A stretch of DNA of 64,000 bases from Variovorax boronicumulans NBRC 103145 (GCF_001591345.1 NZ_BCUS01000024.1:1-64000), one strand, 5' to 3'; shown: positions 43,671 through 52,405, counted from the first letter of the stretch. Made by a program: numbers and translations. The notes: a model not told the origin generated them from the letters alone.

Positions 43671-44489
43671 TCAGCCGCGCGCCTCGAACAGGAGGCTGGA
43701 AACGCACTGCCCGACCAGCCCGCCGCGGTCATGCAACTGCCCGACGGCATAGCCCGTGCCCATCGGGCCCGCAAGCGTGAGGGCATCGACCAGCATCCAG
43801 TCGCCGCGCGGCGCGCGCCGCAGGTTGATCGTCAGGTCGGCATTGACGAAGCCCAGCCGCGCCGGATGCGCCCACTGCGAGATGCCCGCCACGAGATCGG
43901 CCGCCGAGGCCACCTGGGCCAGCGGCGACGCGGCCTCGTCGTCGACCAGCGGCCGGCCCAGGCGCAACCACGCGGCCGCCGGGCCGGGCTCTAGGATCTG
44001 CCCGCGTGCCATGCGCACGTCCACGCCGGCAAAGAACGGGCTCATGCGGGACGCCACCGCGGGAATGGGCGCGCCCTCTTCCGGCGGCGCGAATGTCACA
44101 GCGGCGAAGGCGTCGGCGGCCGGCAGCGCGGGCGTCTGCCCGCTGCGCAGCAGCAAGGCGGTGCAACGCAGCACGGACTTGCCGTCCTGGACCATGTCGA
44201 ACGCCACCGTGCGCGCCTTGGCGCCGTCGCGCAGCAGCGTGAATTCGAGCGTGATCGGCGCCCGGCTCGCCGGGCGCCAGAAATCGAAGCTCAACCGCGC
44301 CACCTCGCGGCCGCGGCTCGCCTCGTGCGCCTGGAGCGCGCGCACAAGCAAGGCGGCGGTCGCGCTGCCCTGCAGGGCGTCGGCGGACCACGGGCCGATG
44401 GCCGCCTCGGTGGGCACGAAGCGTTCGCCATCGCTGACGAACACCGGGTCGCCGATAGGTGTCGTCATGGGCTGCACCTGCACGCTCAC
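43671..44489 (-). CDS. Thioesterase-superfamily (TesB-like hot-dog) protein
   Basis: 272 residues. Double hot-dog layout: the first half carries GPWSADALQGSATAALLVRA and ARLSFDFWRPASRAPITLEF, the second half WAHPARLGFVNADLTINLRR and ending TGYAVGQLHDRGGLVGQCVS. These match the thioesterase family of TesB-like proteins with a conserved GQLHD-R-G end. GTG 44489 overlaps the upstream stop (GTGA); ATG 44468 is an alternative start. Probably hydrolyses an acyl-CoA. Co-transcribed with the ABM protein. Confidence 0.82.
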   Translation of the reverse strand: MSVQVQPMTTPIGDPVFVSDGERFVPTEAAIGPWSADALQGSATAALLVRALQAHEASRGREVARLSFDFWRPASRAPITLEFTLLRDGAKARTVAFDMVQDGKSVLRCTALLLRSGQTPALPAADAFAAVTFAPPEEGAPIPAVASRMSPFFAGVDVRMARGQILEPGPAAAWLRLGRPLVDDEAASPLAQVASAADLVAGISQWAHPARLGFVNADLTINLRRAPRGDWMLVDALTLAGPMGTGYAVGQLHDRGGLVGQCVSSLLFEARG

Positions 44490-44800
44490 GACGCCGCGGC
44501 CGCCACGTTCTTAAGGCCCAGCACTTCGATCGGCTCGATCGAGGGCGGTCCAGCGAACAGCTCGGGCGCCTGCGCCATCAGGGCCTGGGCGATCGGGCCG
44601 GTCAGGTGGGCCTGGCGGCCGGCTTCGTCCTCGAACGCATCGAACACGCCGAAGGTGCTGGGCGACAGCCGCAGCGCAAACCAGATCGGCGTGGTCTTTT
44701 CCTCGCGCGCCATGGCCAGGCCGGCCTCGAGGAATTGCTGGACGGCGACCTCCTTGCCGGGCTTGGCTTCAAGGCGGGCAAACAGTGCGAACTTGATCAT
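44486..44800 (-). CDS. Antibiotic biosynthesis monooxygenase (ABM/YgiN-like) protein
   Basis: 104 residues from ATG 44800 with AGGAGA upstream. The dimeric ferredoxin-like fold is visible in MIKFALFARLEAKPGKEVAV, TTPIWFALRLSPSTFGVFDA, and FEDEAGRQAHLTGPIAQAL. Such proteins include quinol monooxygenases and small heme or polyketide oxygenases. The function here is not defined. Its stop overlaps the start of the thioesterase gene. Confidence 0.82.
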   Translation of the reverse strand: MIKFALFARLEAKPGKEVAVQQFLEAGLAMAREEKTTPIWFALRLSPSTFGVFDAFEDEAGRQAHLTGPIAQALMAQAPELFAGPPSIEPIEVLGLKNVAAAAS

Positions 44801-44920
44801 GAGACATCTCCTGGGTGGACAACAACGGCGCACGGGATTGCGCAGCGCTGGCATGGACTCTAGGCAAGCCCCGCCCTCTGGACCATTGGCTTTTTTGACA
44901 TCTTTGGTATCGTTATTGCC

Positions 44921-45889
44921 ATGAAACTCGATGTCCTCGCCCTCGACGGCGTGTTCGATTCCGGCTTGGCCACGGTGCTCGACGTCTTCACCACCGCGAA
45001 CGAAGTCACCGCCATGTTGCAGCTCAACGTGGCACCTTTCGAGGTCACCATCGTGGGCACCCGCAAGCGCGTGCGCACCGCCCAGGGTTTCACCGTGCCG
45101 GTGACGCACACGCTGGCCGACACCGGCGCCGCCACCGACTGGCTCATCGTCCCGGCGCTCGGCTGCAAGATGCCCGAGACGCTGGAGCCCGCCCTGCAAC
45201 GCGCCGACGTCCGCGATGCCTGCGCGGCACTGCGCGCGCGCGCCGACGACGGCGGCTGCATCGCCGCCGCGTGCATCGGCACTTTCGTGCTGGCGGAAGC
45301 CGGCGTGCTCGCGGGCCACAAGGCGACCACCACCTGGTGGCTAGCCACCCTCTTCCGGCAGCGCTACCCGGCGGTGCTGCTCGACGATTCGCGCATGCTG
45401 GTCAGCTCGGGGCCGCTCGTCACGGCGGGCGCGGCGCTGAGCCACGTCGACATGGCGCTGTGGCTGGTGCGCCAGGCCAGCCCCGAACTCGCGGCGCTGG
45501 TCGCGCGCTACCTCATCGTGGACTCGCGCCCCTCGCAGTCGGCCTACGCGATCTCCGACCACCTCTCGCACGCCGACCCGCTGGTGGAGCGCTTCGAGCG
45601 CTGGGCGCGCGGGCGGCTGGCCGAGGGTTTCTCGCTCGACGAAGCGGCGCAGGCCGCGGGCACCAGCAAGCGCACGCTGGCGCGGCGCATGCAGCAGGTG
45701 CTGGGCAAGAGCCCGTTGTCGTACGTGCAGGACCTGCGCGTCGAACGCGCCGTGCACCTGCTCAAGACCAGCAACAAGAGCCTCGAGCAGATCGCGGGCA
45801 TGGTCGGCTACGCGGACGGCGTCACCTTGCGCACGCTGCTGCGCCAGCGGCTGGGGCGCGGCGTGCGCGAGGTGCGGCTCGAGGCCTGA
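44921..45889 (+). CDS. GlxA-family transcriptional regulator (DJ-1/PfpI + AraC HTH)
   Basis: 322 residues. The N-terminal class I amidotransferase-like domain is 1-190: MKLDVLALDGVFDSGLATVL, and IAAACIGTFVLAEAGVLAGH with the nucleophile-elbow cysteine near 113. The C-terminal AraC HTH is at about 220-318: LDEAAQAAGTSKRTLARRMQ and LEQIAGMVGYADGVTLRTLL. It is divergent from the ABM/thioesterase pair, with 120 bases between starts, and is the likely regulator of that pair. It converges on aceA across a terminator. Confidence 0.9.
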   Translation: MKLDVLALDGVFDSGLATVLDVFTTANEVTAMLQLNVAPFEVTIVGTRKRVRTAQGFTVPVTHTLADTGAATDWLIVPALGCKMPETLEPALQRADVRDACAALRARADDGGCIAAACIGTFVLAEAGVLAGHKATTTWWLATLFRQRYPAVLLDDSRMLVSSGPLVTAGAALSHVDMALWLVRQASPELAALVARYLIVDSRPSQSAYAISDHLSHADPLVERFERWARGRLAEGFSLDEAAQAAGTSKRTLARRMQQVLGKSPLSYVQDLRVERAVHLLKTSNKSLEQIAGMVGYADGVTLRTLLRQRLGRGVREVRLEA

Positions 45890-45912
45890 GCCCGGCCCGT
45901 CGGGCGCCCACG

Positions 45913-45938
45913 AAAAAGCCCGGCACGAGGCCGGGCTT
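45913..45938 (-). terminator. Terminator of aceA, shared with the convergent GlxA-type gene
   Basis: Stem AAGCCCGGC (45916-45924) and GCCGGGCTT (45930-45938) with a 5-base loop. On the minus strand it is followed by TTTC (CCGGGCTTTTTCG), a good rho-independent signal for aceA, whose stop is at 45987. On the plus strand the T run is weak. Confidence 0.8.
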
Positions 45939-45986
45939 GGGGGCGACAGCGCAACGCGCCGTCACTCAGCGATCAACGAAGGCAGC

Positions 45987-47318
45987 TCAGTGGAACTGTT
46001 CTTCTTCGGTCGAACCGGTCAGCGCCTTCACGCTGGACGAGCCGCCCTGGATCACGGTGGTCACGTCGTCGAAGTAGCCGGCGCCGACTTCCTGCTGGTG
46101 CGACACGAAGGTGTAGCCCTTGTCGCGTGCGGCGAACTCGGGTTCCTGCACCATGTTCACGTAGTGCTTCATGCCTTCGCCGTTGGCATACGCGTGGGCG
46201 AACTGGAAGGTGTTGAACCAGTTGATGTGGATGCCGGCCAGCGTGATGAACTGGTACTTGTAGCCCAGCGCCGACAGGTCTTCCTGGAACGAGGCGATCT
46301 GCTTGTCGTCCAGGTTCTTCTTCCAGTTGAACGACGGCGAGCAGTTGTACGACAGCAGCTTGCCGGGGCAGGCGGCGTGCACGGCTTGCGCGAATTCACG
46401 GGCGAAGCCGATGTCCGGCACGCCGGTTTCGCACCACACCAGGTCGGCGTACGGAGCGTAGGCCACGCCGCGGCTGATGGCTTGCTCCAGGCCGTTCTTG
46501 ACGCGGTAGAAGCCTTCTTGCGTGCGCTCGCCGGTCAGGAAAGGCTTGTCGTTGGCGTCGTGGTCCGACGTGATCAGGTTCGCGGCTTCCGCATCGGTGC
46601 GGGCCAGGACGATGGTCGACACGCCCATGACGTCGGCGGCGAAACGCGCCGAGATCAGCTTCTCGCAGGCTTCCTGCGTCGGCACGAGCACCTTGCCGCC
46701 CATGTGACCGCACTTCTTGACGGCCGCCAGCTGGTCTTCGAAGTGCACGCCGGCAGCGCCCGACGCGATCATGTTCTTCATCAGTTCGAAGGCGTTCAGC
46801 ACGCCGCCGAAGCCGGCTTCCGCGTCCGCGACGATCGGCAGGAAGTAGTCGATGAATTCCTTGTCGCCCGGGTTGATGCCGCGGCCCCACTGGATTTCGT
46901 CGGCGCGCTTGAAGGTGTTGTTGATGCGACGGACCATCGTCGGCACCGAGTCGTAGGCGTACAGCGACTGGTCGGGGTACATCGTTTCCGAGGTGTTGCC
47001 GTCGGCGGCGACCTGCCAGCCCGACAGGTACACGGCTTCGAGGCCGGCCTTGGCCTGCTGCATGGCCTGGCCGGCGGAGATCGCGCCGAAGGCGTTCACG
47101 TAGCCCTTCTTGGCACCGCCGTTGATCTTGGCCCAGAGCTTCTCGGCGCCGCGCTTGGCCAGCGTGTGCTCGATGGGGAGCGAACCGCGCAGGCGAACCA
47201 CGTCGGCTGCGCTGTAGCCGCGCTTCACGCCCTTCCAGCGCGGGTTGGTGGCCCAGTCCTTTTCGAGGGCGGCAATTTGCTGTTCGCGGCTCAGTTGTTC
47301 GTTCAGGGTCTGGGGCAT
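45987..47318 (-). CDS. aceA: Isocitrate lyase
   Basis: 443 residues from ATG 47318 with GGAGTG upstream; the open frame beyond it is not coding. Key motifs: [20 protein letters not shown] near 28, [40 protein letters not shown], and the active-site loop KKCGHMGGK with the catalytic cysteine. [20 protein letters not shown] follows near the C-terminus. It splits isocitrate to glyoxylate and succinate in the glyoxylate shunt, needed when acetyl-CoA from catabolism is the carbon source. No malate synthase is adjacent. Confidence 0.97.
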   Translation of the reverse strand: MPQTLNEQLSREQQIAALEKDWATNPRWKGVKRGYSAADVVRLRGSLPIEHTLAKRGAEKLWAKINGGAKKGYVNAFGAISAGQAMQQAKAGLEAVYLSGWQVAADGNTSETMYPDQSLYAYDSVPTMVRRINNTFKRADEIQWGRGINPGDKEFIDYFLPIVADAEAGFGGVLNAFELMKNMIASGAAGVHFEDQLAAVKKCGHMGGKVLVPTQEACEKLISARFAADVMGVSTIVLARTDAEAANLITSDHDANDKPFLTGERTQEGFYRVKNGLEQAISRGVAYAPYADLVWCETGVPDIGFAREFAQAVHAACPGKLLSYNCSPSFNWKKNLDDKQIASFQEDLSALGYKYQFITLAGIHINWFNTFQFAHAYANGEGMKHYVNMVQEPEFAARDKGYTFVSHQQEVGAGYFDDVTTVIQGGSSSVKALTGSTEEEQFH

Positions 47319-47390
47319 GGTCACTCCGTGAGGTTGATTGAAGGTTGGCGTTGCGGCCGTGGGGTTACTGTAATCCGATTGCGGACTCTT

Positions 47391-47482
47391 ATGTCTTATA
47401 GAAGACATATTTTTGAACCAACAAAATCAACAACTTACAGAGATATTTCTCAATGAGAAATTATTTTTCTCATATCGAGAAA
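47391..47482. promoter_or_regulatory. Three dyad operators upstream of aceA
   Basis: Site 1: ATGTCTT-ATAG-AAGACAT at 47391-47408, a perfect 7-bp dyad, 73 bases before the aceA start. Sites 2 and 3: TTTCTC-AAT-GAGAAA at 47446-47460 and TTTCTC-ATATC-GAGAAA at 47466-47482, sharing identical half-sites with 3- and 5-base spacers, 20 bases apart (two helical turns). The region is the most AT-rich non-coding stretch of this part of the window. Probably binds one or two regulators of the glyoxylate shunt; their identity is unknown. Confidence 0.6.
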
Positions 47483-47550
47483 AAATATTGCGGCGCAGCA
47501 GTTCGGATTTTCGCGATGCGGAATCACTCTTTCGGTTGTGAAAACCACGC

Positions 47551-47940
47551 CTATCCCGCGGCGCCCGCCGCATGTGCGATCCAGTCGCCGCTGTCGATCA
47601 CATGGTGGCCCGCGATGCGCGTCGGATGGATCTCGTAGACCAGGCAGTCGATCGATTGCCCGCCCACCGCCACACGCACGCGGCGCCGGATGTACTCGCC
47701 CGAATCGTCGTCGGCCACTTCCTCGAGCCGGTCGAGTTCGCGCTCGACCTGCGGCGCGATGCGGTAGACCTCGCCCTTCACACGCCCCGCACCGCCGAGC
47801 ACCACGCCCGGGTACGCGCCCAGGTCGTACAGCGTGCCCGCGATGACGGCCTCGCCGACGAACACCGGCGCCGGCCGGTAGCGCGCGATGTCGTTGCGCC
47901 CGCCGCGCCGCAGCGTGCCGTAGACAAGAACGTGGGGCAT
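47551..47940 (-). CDS. Gamma-glutamylcyclotransferase-family protein (AIG2-like)
   Basis: 129 residues. VLVYGTLRRGGRNDIARYRP contains the YGTLR substrate loop of the family; GTLYDLGAYPGVVLGG and VYRIAPQVERELDRLEEV with the catalytic Glu follow. The C-terminal half has CLVYEI. ATG 47940 is chosen; ATGs at 47943 and 47952 are possible. Likely a small gamma-glutamylamine cyclotransferase-like enzyme of unknown target. It is divergent from the EamA gene. Confidence 0.85.
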   Translation of the reverse strand: MPHVLVYGTLRRGGRNDIARYRPAPVFVGEAVIAGTLYDLGAYPGVVLGGAGRVKGEVYRIAPQVERELDRLEEVADDDSGEYIRRRVRVAVGGQSIDCLVYEIHPTRIAGHHVIDSGDWIAHAAGAAG

Positions 47941-47978
47941 CATCGAATCCATCCGATCAACAACCAGCGCCCAGTCTA

Positions 47979-48908
47979 TTGAACCCCGCCGCTTCCACCT
48001 CCGGCCGCCTCGTGGCCTACGGCTGCCTGGCCTTGAGCATGTCGCTCGTCGGCATCTACGTCGCCCTCTCCAAGCCGCTGGTGGCCGCCTTCCCCGTGCT
48101 GCTGCTGGCGTGGCTGCGTTTCGGCATCGCGGCGCTCGCCATGCCGCATTGGCTCCAACCCACGCCCGACGAGCCGCCCATGAGCGCACGCACGCGCGGG
48201 CTCGTGTTCCTCGAGTCCTTCCTCGGCAACTTCCTGTTCTCGATCTGCATGCTGTTCGGCGTGAGCCTCACCAGCGCGGTGTCGGCGGGCGTGATCATGG
48301 CGTCGATCCCCGCGGTGGTTGCCGTGGCCAGCTGGCTCTTCCTGCGCGAGCGCATCACGGTGCGCATCGGCCTGGCCATTGCCTGCGCAGCACTGGGCAT
48401 CGGCCTGCTCGCGTTCACGCCGGCGCATGCACCAACCTCCACCAGCAGCACGGCCGGTGCGCCGTCGATGCCCTGGCTGGGCAACCTGCTCGTGTTCTGC
48501 GCGGTGCTCTGCGAGGCCGCCTATGCGGTGATCGGCAAGTCGCTCACCGGCAAGCTGGGGCCCAAGCGCATCGCGTCGCTCATCAACCTGTGGGGCTTCG
48601 TGCTGTCGATGCCCTTCGGCATCTGGTTCGCGCTGCAGTTCGACTTCACCGCCGTGCGCTTCGGCACCTGGGCGCTGCTGGTCGCCTACGCACTGGCCGC
48701 CAGCATCTGGACCGTGTGGCTGTGGATGACCGGACTTCGCCACGTACCAGCGGCACAAGCGGGTGTCTTCACCGTGCTGCTGCCCGTCAGCGCGGCCCTC
48801 GTGGGCGTGCTCGTGCTCGGGGAAAACCTCACTTCGCCGCAGCTGCTTGCGTTCGCAATCGCCCTCGTGGGCGTGGTGCTGGCGACGTGGCCGGGGCGAC
48901 GAACGTGA
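47979..48908 (+). CDS. EamA/DMT-family transporter
   Basis: 309 residues from TTG 47979. Ten hydrophobic segments in two EamA repeats: YGCLALSMSLVGIYVALSKP, VSLTSAVSAGVIMASIPAVV, and in the second half NLLVFCAVLCEAAYAVIGKS and VPAAQAGVFTVLLPVSAALV. Likely an inner-membrane exporter of amino acids or other metabolites. Only 38 bases separate its start from the divergent cyclotransferase gene. Confidence 0.88.
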   Translation: MNPAASTSGRLVAYGCLALSMSLVGIYVALSKPLVAAFPVLLLAWLRFGIAALAMPHWLQPTPDEPPMSARTRGLVFLESFLGNFLFSICMLFGVSLTSAVSAGVIMASIPAVVAVASWLFLRERITVRIGLAIACAALGIGLLAFTPAHAPTSTSSTAGAPSMPWLGNLLVFCAVLCEAAYAVIGKSLTGKLGPKRIASLINLWGFVLSMPFGIWFALQFDFTAVRFGTWALLVAYALAASIWTVWLWMTGLRHVPAAQAGVFTVLLPVSAALVGVLVLGENLTSPQLLAFAIALVGVVLATWPGRRT

Positions 48909-48950
48909 ACAACGTCCCTTCTCCCCTCTGAAAAAACAACAGCTCCCAAT

Positions 48951-48987
48951 GAAAAAAGCGCTTTTTCCCTTGGAAACGCGTTTTTTC
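48951..48987. repeat. Imperfect inverted repeat with two palindromic cores upstream of the H1/SWIB gene
   Basis: AAAAAGCGCTTTTT (48953-48966) and AAACGCGTTT (48974-48983) are palindromes, and the outer GAAAAAAGCG (48951) pairs with CGCGTTTTTTC (48977-48987) apart from one bulged base. It can act as a terminator for the EamA gene (stop 48908) or as a regulatory site for the gene at 49064. Confidence 0.45.
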
Positions 48988-49063
48988 TCATTTAGCATCC
49001 GCATTGCCACTGGAGACGCAAGTTTTTCATTGGTGAACGTTCAACCAAAAAAGGAAATCAACC

Positions 49064-49507
49064 ATGGCAACTGCAAAGAAGGCTCCGGCCAAGAAAGCTC
49101 CGGCAAAGAAGGCCGCTCCCGCAAAGAAGGCTGCGGCTCCTGCAAAGAAGGCCGCACCGGCCAAGAAGGCAGCGGCGCCCGCCAAGAAGGCTGCTCCTGC
49201 AAAGAAGGCTGCACCGGCGAAGAAGGCTCCTGCAAAGAAGGCCGCTCCCGCCAAGAAGCGCACCCCCAACGCTGCGTTCATGAAGGCCCTGACCCCCAGC
49301 CCGGCACTGGCCGCTGTGGTCGGTTCGACGCCTCTGCCGCGCACCGCTGTGGTGAGCAAGCTGTGGGACTACATCAAGAAGAACAACCTGCAAGACAAGG
49401 CCAACAAGCGCAACATCAACGCCGACGCCAAGCTGAAGGAAATCTTCGGCAAGGCCCAGGTTTCGATGTTCGAACTGGCTGCGCTGATTGGCAAGCACGT
49501 CAAGTAA
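49064..49507 (+). CDS. Histone H1-like tail fused to a SWIB/MDM2 domain
   Basis: 147 residues. Residues 1 to about 66 are an almost pure Lys/Ala/Pro repeat (units such as APAKKA, AAPAKK), as in histone H1-like bacterial proteins. Residues about 68 to 147 are a SWIB domain: AFMKALTPSPALAAVVG, LPRTAVVSKLWDYIKKNNLQ and FGKAQVSMFELAALIGKHVK. SWIB domains are rare in bacteria (also in chlamydial topoisomerase). Probably an abundant DNA-binding, nucleoid-associated protein. The ribosome site AAAAGGA is good, and a strong terminator follows 30 bases after the stop. Confidence 0.88.
   Translation: MATAKKAPAKKAPAKKAAPAKKAAAPAKKAAPAKKAAAPAKKAAPAKKAAPAKKAPAKKAAPAKKRTPNAAFMKALTPSPALAAVVGSTPLPRTAVVSKLWDYIKKNNLQDKANKRNINADAKLKEIFGKAQVSMFELAALIGKHVK
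49076..49260 (+). repeat. In-frame low-complexity repeat coding (A/P)AKK units
   Basis: About twelve degenerate copies of a 12- to 18-base unit around GCAAAGAAGGC and GCCAAGAAGG, in frame within the H1/SWIB gene. Copy number in such tails often varies between strains through slippage. Confidence 0.75.
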
Positions 49508-49536
49508 GCGTTCGGGGGCCTCGTGCTCCTGAGTCA

Positions 49537-49565
49537 AAAAGCCCGCGTCATGCGGGCTTTTTTTT
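49537..49565. terminator. Bidirectional terminator
   Basis: GCCCGC (49541-49546), loop GTCAT and GCGGGC (49552-49557), preceded by AAAA and followed by a run of eight or nine T. It ends the H1/SWIB gene on the plus strand. On the minus strand the stop codon of the AraC gene (49548) falls inside it. Confidence 0.88.
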
Positions 49566-50327
49566 CGCCTGCAGCAAGCCCTCACCCGCCTCGAAGAAGC
49601 GCGCGGGCGTGCAGCCGAAGTGCTTGCGGAAGGCCTCGATGAAGGCACTCACCGAGCTGTAGCCCACCGTCAGCGCCACCGCCGTCACCGGCTCGCGCAG
49701 GCTCAGCAGTTCCACCGCCTTCAGCAGACGCGCCTGCTGGCGCCATTGCGTGAAGCTCAGCCCGGTCTCGGCAGCGAAGCGGCGCGTGAGCGTGCGACGG
49801 GCCATGGCGATGCGATCGGCCCAGTCGTCGATGCCGCCGGACAACGCCGGATCGTCCGCCAGCGCACGCGCCATCGCCACCAGCCGCGGGTCCTGCGGCA
49901 TGGGCAGGTGCAGCGACTCTCGCCCGCCGGCCGCCAGTTCGTCGACCAGCACGCCCACCAATCGCGCGCGGCGGGGCTCCTGCAGTACGTCGGATGGGTC
50001 CAGCGACATCAGCCGCGCCACCAGCTCTCGCACCAGTGGCGTGGCGGCAAAGACGTGAGGCCCGTCCGGCAGCGCCGCCGCGGCCGATGCATCGATGTGC
50101 AGGCTCCACCCCGACGTGGCACCAAAGCTCTGTGCGGCATGGGCGCAGCGCGGCGCGATCCAGCCGATCCATCCCGGCGGCTGCACCCAGCGGCCCGCGG
50201 GCGTCTCGATGACCTGCAGGCCTTCGCGCAGCGCGAACAGCTGGCCGGTCTCATGCGCGTGGTAGCCGGTGATGCGCGGTGCTTCGTGCGCATAGCGCCA
50301 GAGCGTCGCGGGCGATTCAGCCGCCAT
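49548..50327 (-). CDS. AraC-family transcriptional regulator, NimR-like
   Basis: 259 residues. The N-terminal cupin (RITGYHAHETGQLFALREGL near 18, GWIGWIAPRCAHAAQSFGAT near 52) is followed by an AraC HTH at about 160-250: DRIAMARRTLTRRFAAETGL, FTQWRQQARLLKAVELLSLR and VTAVALTVGYSSVSAFIEAF. This arrangement is that of NimR/YdhF-like regulators, which usually control an adjacent efflux gene; no efflux gene is next to it here. The final Lys-rich residues lie inside the terminator stem. Confidence 0.88.
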   Translation of the reverse strand: MAAESPATLWRYAHEAPRITGYHAHETGQLFALREGLQVIETPAGRWVQPPGWIGWIAPRCAHAAQSFGATSGWSLHIDASAAAALPDGPHVFAATPLVRELVARLMSLDPSDVLQEPRRARLVGVLVDELAAGGRESLHLPMPQDPRLVAMARALADDPALSGGIDDWADRIAMARRTLTRRFAAETGLSFTQWRQQARLLKAVELLSLREPVTAVALTVGYSSVSAFIEAFRKHFGCTPARFFEAGEGLLQAKKKPA

Positions 50328-50421
50328 GGCTGGCCCGCACGCGGTATCGATTGGCCCCGCGCCGCAAGCCGGGGACCGCCCCGCTGCCTAGCATCGAAGG
50401 CATCTCCACCAAGGAATCCCC

Positions 50422-50715
50422 ATGAAAGCGCAAGACATCATTCCCGACGGACAGGACTTCACCGTCATCGACGGCCACACCGTGCGCAAGGGCTCGGTCG
50501 GCGCCTTCCTCGCCAATGCGCGCGTGCTCGAAGACCCGAACGCCACGGCCGACGAACGCCGCGTCGCCCGCGACGACCTCGCGGCGCTGATTCCCACGCT
50601 CGACGCGCTCGGCCTGTTCGACGTCTTCGAACTGCGCTCGCCCGCGCTGCGCGACGAGGTGGCCCGCCATCGCGTGACGCTCAGCCCTGCGCCTGCTGCT
50701 TCGCCGCGCGCGTGA
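50422..50715 (+). CDS. Conserved hypothetical protein, 97 residues
   Basis: Begins MKAQDIIPDGQDFTVIDGHT, then VRKGSVGAFLANARVLEDPN and an LIPTLDALGLFDVFEL segment. Good AAGGAA ribosome site. No signal peptide or membrane segment. I recognise it only as a small protein that recurs in Comamonadaceae genomes; no function is known to me. It is divergent from the AraC gene and its last 35 bases overlap the end of the convergent ThDP enzyme gene. Confidence 0.7.
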   Translation: MKAQDIIPDGQDFTVIDGHTVRKGSVGAFLANARVLEDPNATADERRVARDDLAALIPTLDALGLFDVFELRSPALRDEVARHRVTLSPAPAASPRA

Positions 50716-52405
50716 TCGACGCCAGCGTGCCGCGCGTGGTGATCACCTCGGGGTCGAGCGGGATCTCGATCAGCGTGCCGGTGTCGGCCGCCAGCGCGCG
50801 CAGCAGCGCGGCCTCGAACTGCGACGTCTCGGTGACGCGCTCGGCCGCGTAGCCGTAGGCGCGCGCCAGGCCGCAGAAGTCGGGGTTGCGCAGCGCGGTG
50901 CCGCTGGTGCGCTCGGGGTACTCGCGCTCCTGGTGCATGCGGATCGTGCCGAACATGCCGTTGTTGAGCAGCACGACGATGCTCTTGCCGCCGTGCTGCG
51001 AGGCCGTTGCCAGCTCCTGCCCGTTCATCAGGAAGTCGCCGTCGCCCGCGATGGTGAAAGCCACGCGCCCGGTGGCGATGCTCGCGGCAATGCCCGCTGG
51101 CACGCCATAGCCCATCGCGCCGCTGGTGGGCGCCAGCTGCGTCTTGGCGCCCTTGGCGAGCCCGTGGTAGCGGAAGTAGCGGTGCACCCAGCTCGCGAAG
51201 TTGCCGGCGCCGTTGGTGATGGCCGCATCCGCCGGCAGGTGCTTCTGCAGCAGCGCCACCACGGCCGCCATGTCGACCGCGCCGCGCGGCGTCTCGGCCG
51301 GCATGCCGGCGAGCGCCTGCGGCTGCAGCCAGGCTTCGTAGTCGGCATGCAGCTGCTGCGTCCAGGCTTCCCACGGCAGCGAGGGCGGCGCGCTCAGCAC
51401 CTCGAGGCTGCGCGCCGCGGCGCTCATGCCGGCGTTGATTGCCAGGTCGGCCTGGTAGACGCGGTTCAGCTCCTCGGCGCTCGCATGGATGTGGACCAGC
51501 GTCTGCTTCGCCTTCGGCGCTTCGAGCAGCGTGTAGCCGCCGGTCGTCATCTCGCCCAGGCGCGGGCCGATGGCCAGGACCAGGTCGGCGTCCTTCACGT
51601 GCTGCGCGAGCTTCGGGTTGATGGCGATGCCCACGTCGCCCGCGTACTGCGGGTGGTGGTTGTCGAAGGTGTCCTGGAAGCGGAAGGCGTTTGCCACCGG
51701 CAGGCGCCAGTTCTCGGCGAAGCGCTGCAGCGCCTGCGCGGCCTGCGGCGTCCAGCCGCCACCACCGGCGATCAGCAGCGGGCGCTGCGACTTCAGCAGC
51801 AGCTCGCGCAGCGTGCGCAGCGCGCCCGGGTCGCTCCACGGCTGGACCGCCTCCACGCGCGCCAGCGGCCGTGCCGCCGTCTCGGTGCGCAGCATGTCCT
51901 CGGGCAGCACCAGCACGACCGGGCCCGGGCGGCCGTTCATCGCGGTGGCGAAGGCGCGCGCGATGTACTCGGGGATGCGGTCGGCGTCGTCGATGCGCTC
52001 CACGCGCTTGGCGAAGCCCTTGGTACTCGGCCCGAAGAAGCTGGCGTAGTCCACTTCCTGGAAGGCCTCGCGGTCGCGGAAGTCGCTGCCGACATCGCCC
52101 ACGAACAGCACCATCGGCGTCGAATCCTGGAACGCGTTGTGCACGCCGATCGAGGCATTGGTCGCGCCCGGCCCGCGGGTCACGAAGCACACGCCCGGGC
52201 GCCCCGTGAGCTTGCCGTGCGCCTCGGCCATGAAGGCCGCACCGCCCTCCTGCCGGTTCACCACGAAACGCGCGCGGTCGCGGTAGGCATGGAAGCCATC
52301 GAGCACCGCCAGGAAGCTCTCGCCCGGCACGCCGAAGGCGAGTTGCATGCCTTGTTCGACCAGGCACTCGACGATCAGGTGGCCCGCGGGTTGTGATGTA
52401 CTCAT
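50681..52405 (-). CDS. Thiamine diphosphate-dependent enzyme, acetolactate synthase-like
   Basis: 574 residues from ATG 52405. Three-domain ThDP fold: the Pyr domain has the catalytic glutamate in NRQEGGAAFMAEAHGKLTG near residue 52 and FVTRGPGATNASIGVHNAFQ. The central domain is next (LLIAGGGGWTPQAAQALQRF), and the PP domain has ITNGAGNFASWVHRY and the GDG motif GDGDFLMNGQEL ending in LLNNG. Biosynthetic ALS usually pairs with a small regulatory subunit, which is absent. A catabolic lyase, decarboxylase or carboligase is thus as likely. It is divergent from the TetR gene. Confidence 0.86.
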   Translation of the reverse strand: MSTSQPAGHLIVECLVEQGMQLAFGVPGESFLAVLDGFHAYRDRARFVVNRQEGGAAFMAEAHGKLTGRPGVCFVTRGPGATNASIGVHNAFQDSTPMVLFVGDVGSDFRDREAFQEVDYASFFGPSTKGFAKRVERIDDADRIPEYIARAFATAMNGRPGPVVLVLPEDMLRTETAARPLARVEAVQPWSDPGALRTLRELLLKSQRPLLIAGGGGWTPQAAQALQRFAENWRLPVANAFRFQDTFDNHHPQYAGDVGIAINPKLAQHVKDADLVLAIGPRLGEMTTGGYTLLEAPKAKQTLVHIHASAEELNRVYQADLAINAGMSAAARSLEVLSAPPSLPWEAWTQQLHADYEAWLQPQALAGMPAETPRGAVDMAAVVALLQKHLPADAAITNGAGNFASWVHRYFRYHGLAKGAKTQLAPTSGAMGYGVPAGIAASIATGRVAFTIAGDGDFLMNGQELATASQHGGKSIVVLLNNGMFGTIRMHQEREYPERTSGTALRNPDFCGLARAYGYAAERVTETSQFEAALLRALAADTGTLIEIPLDPEVITTRGTLASITRAAKQQAQG

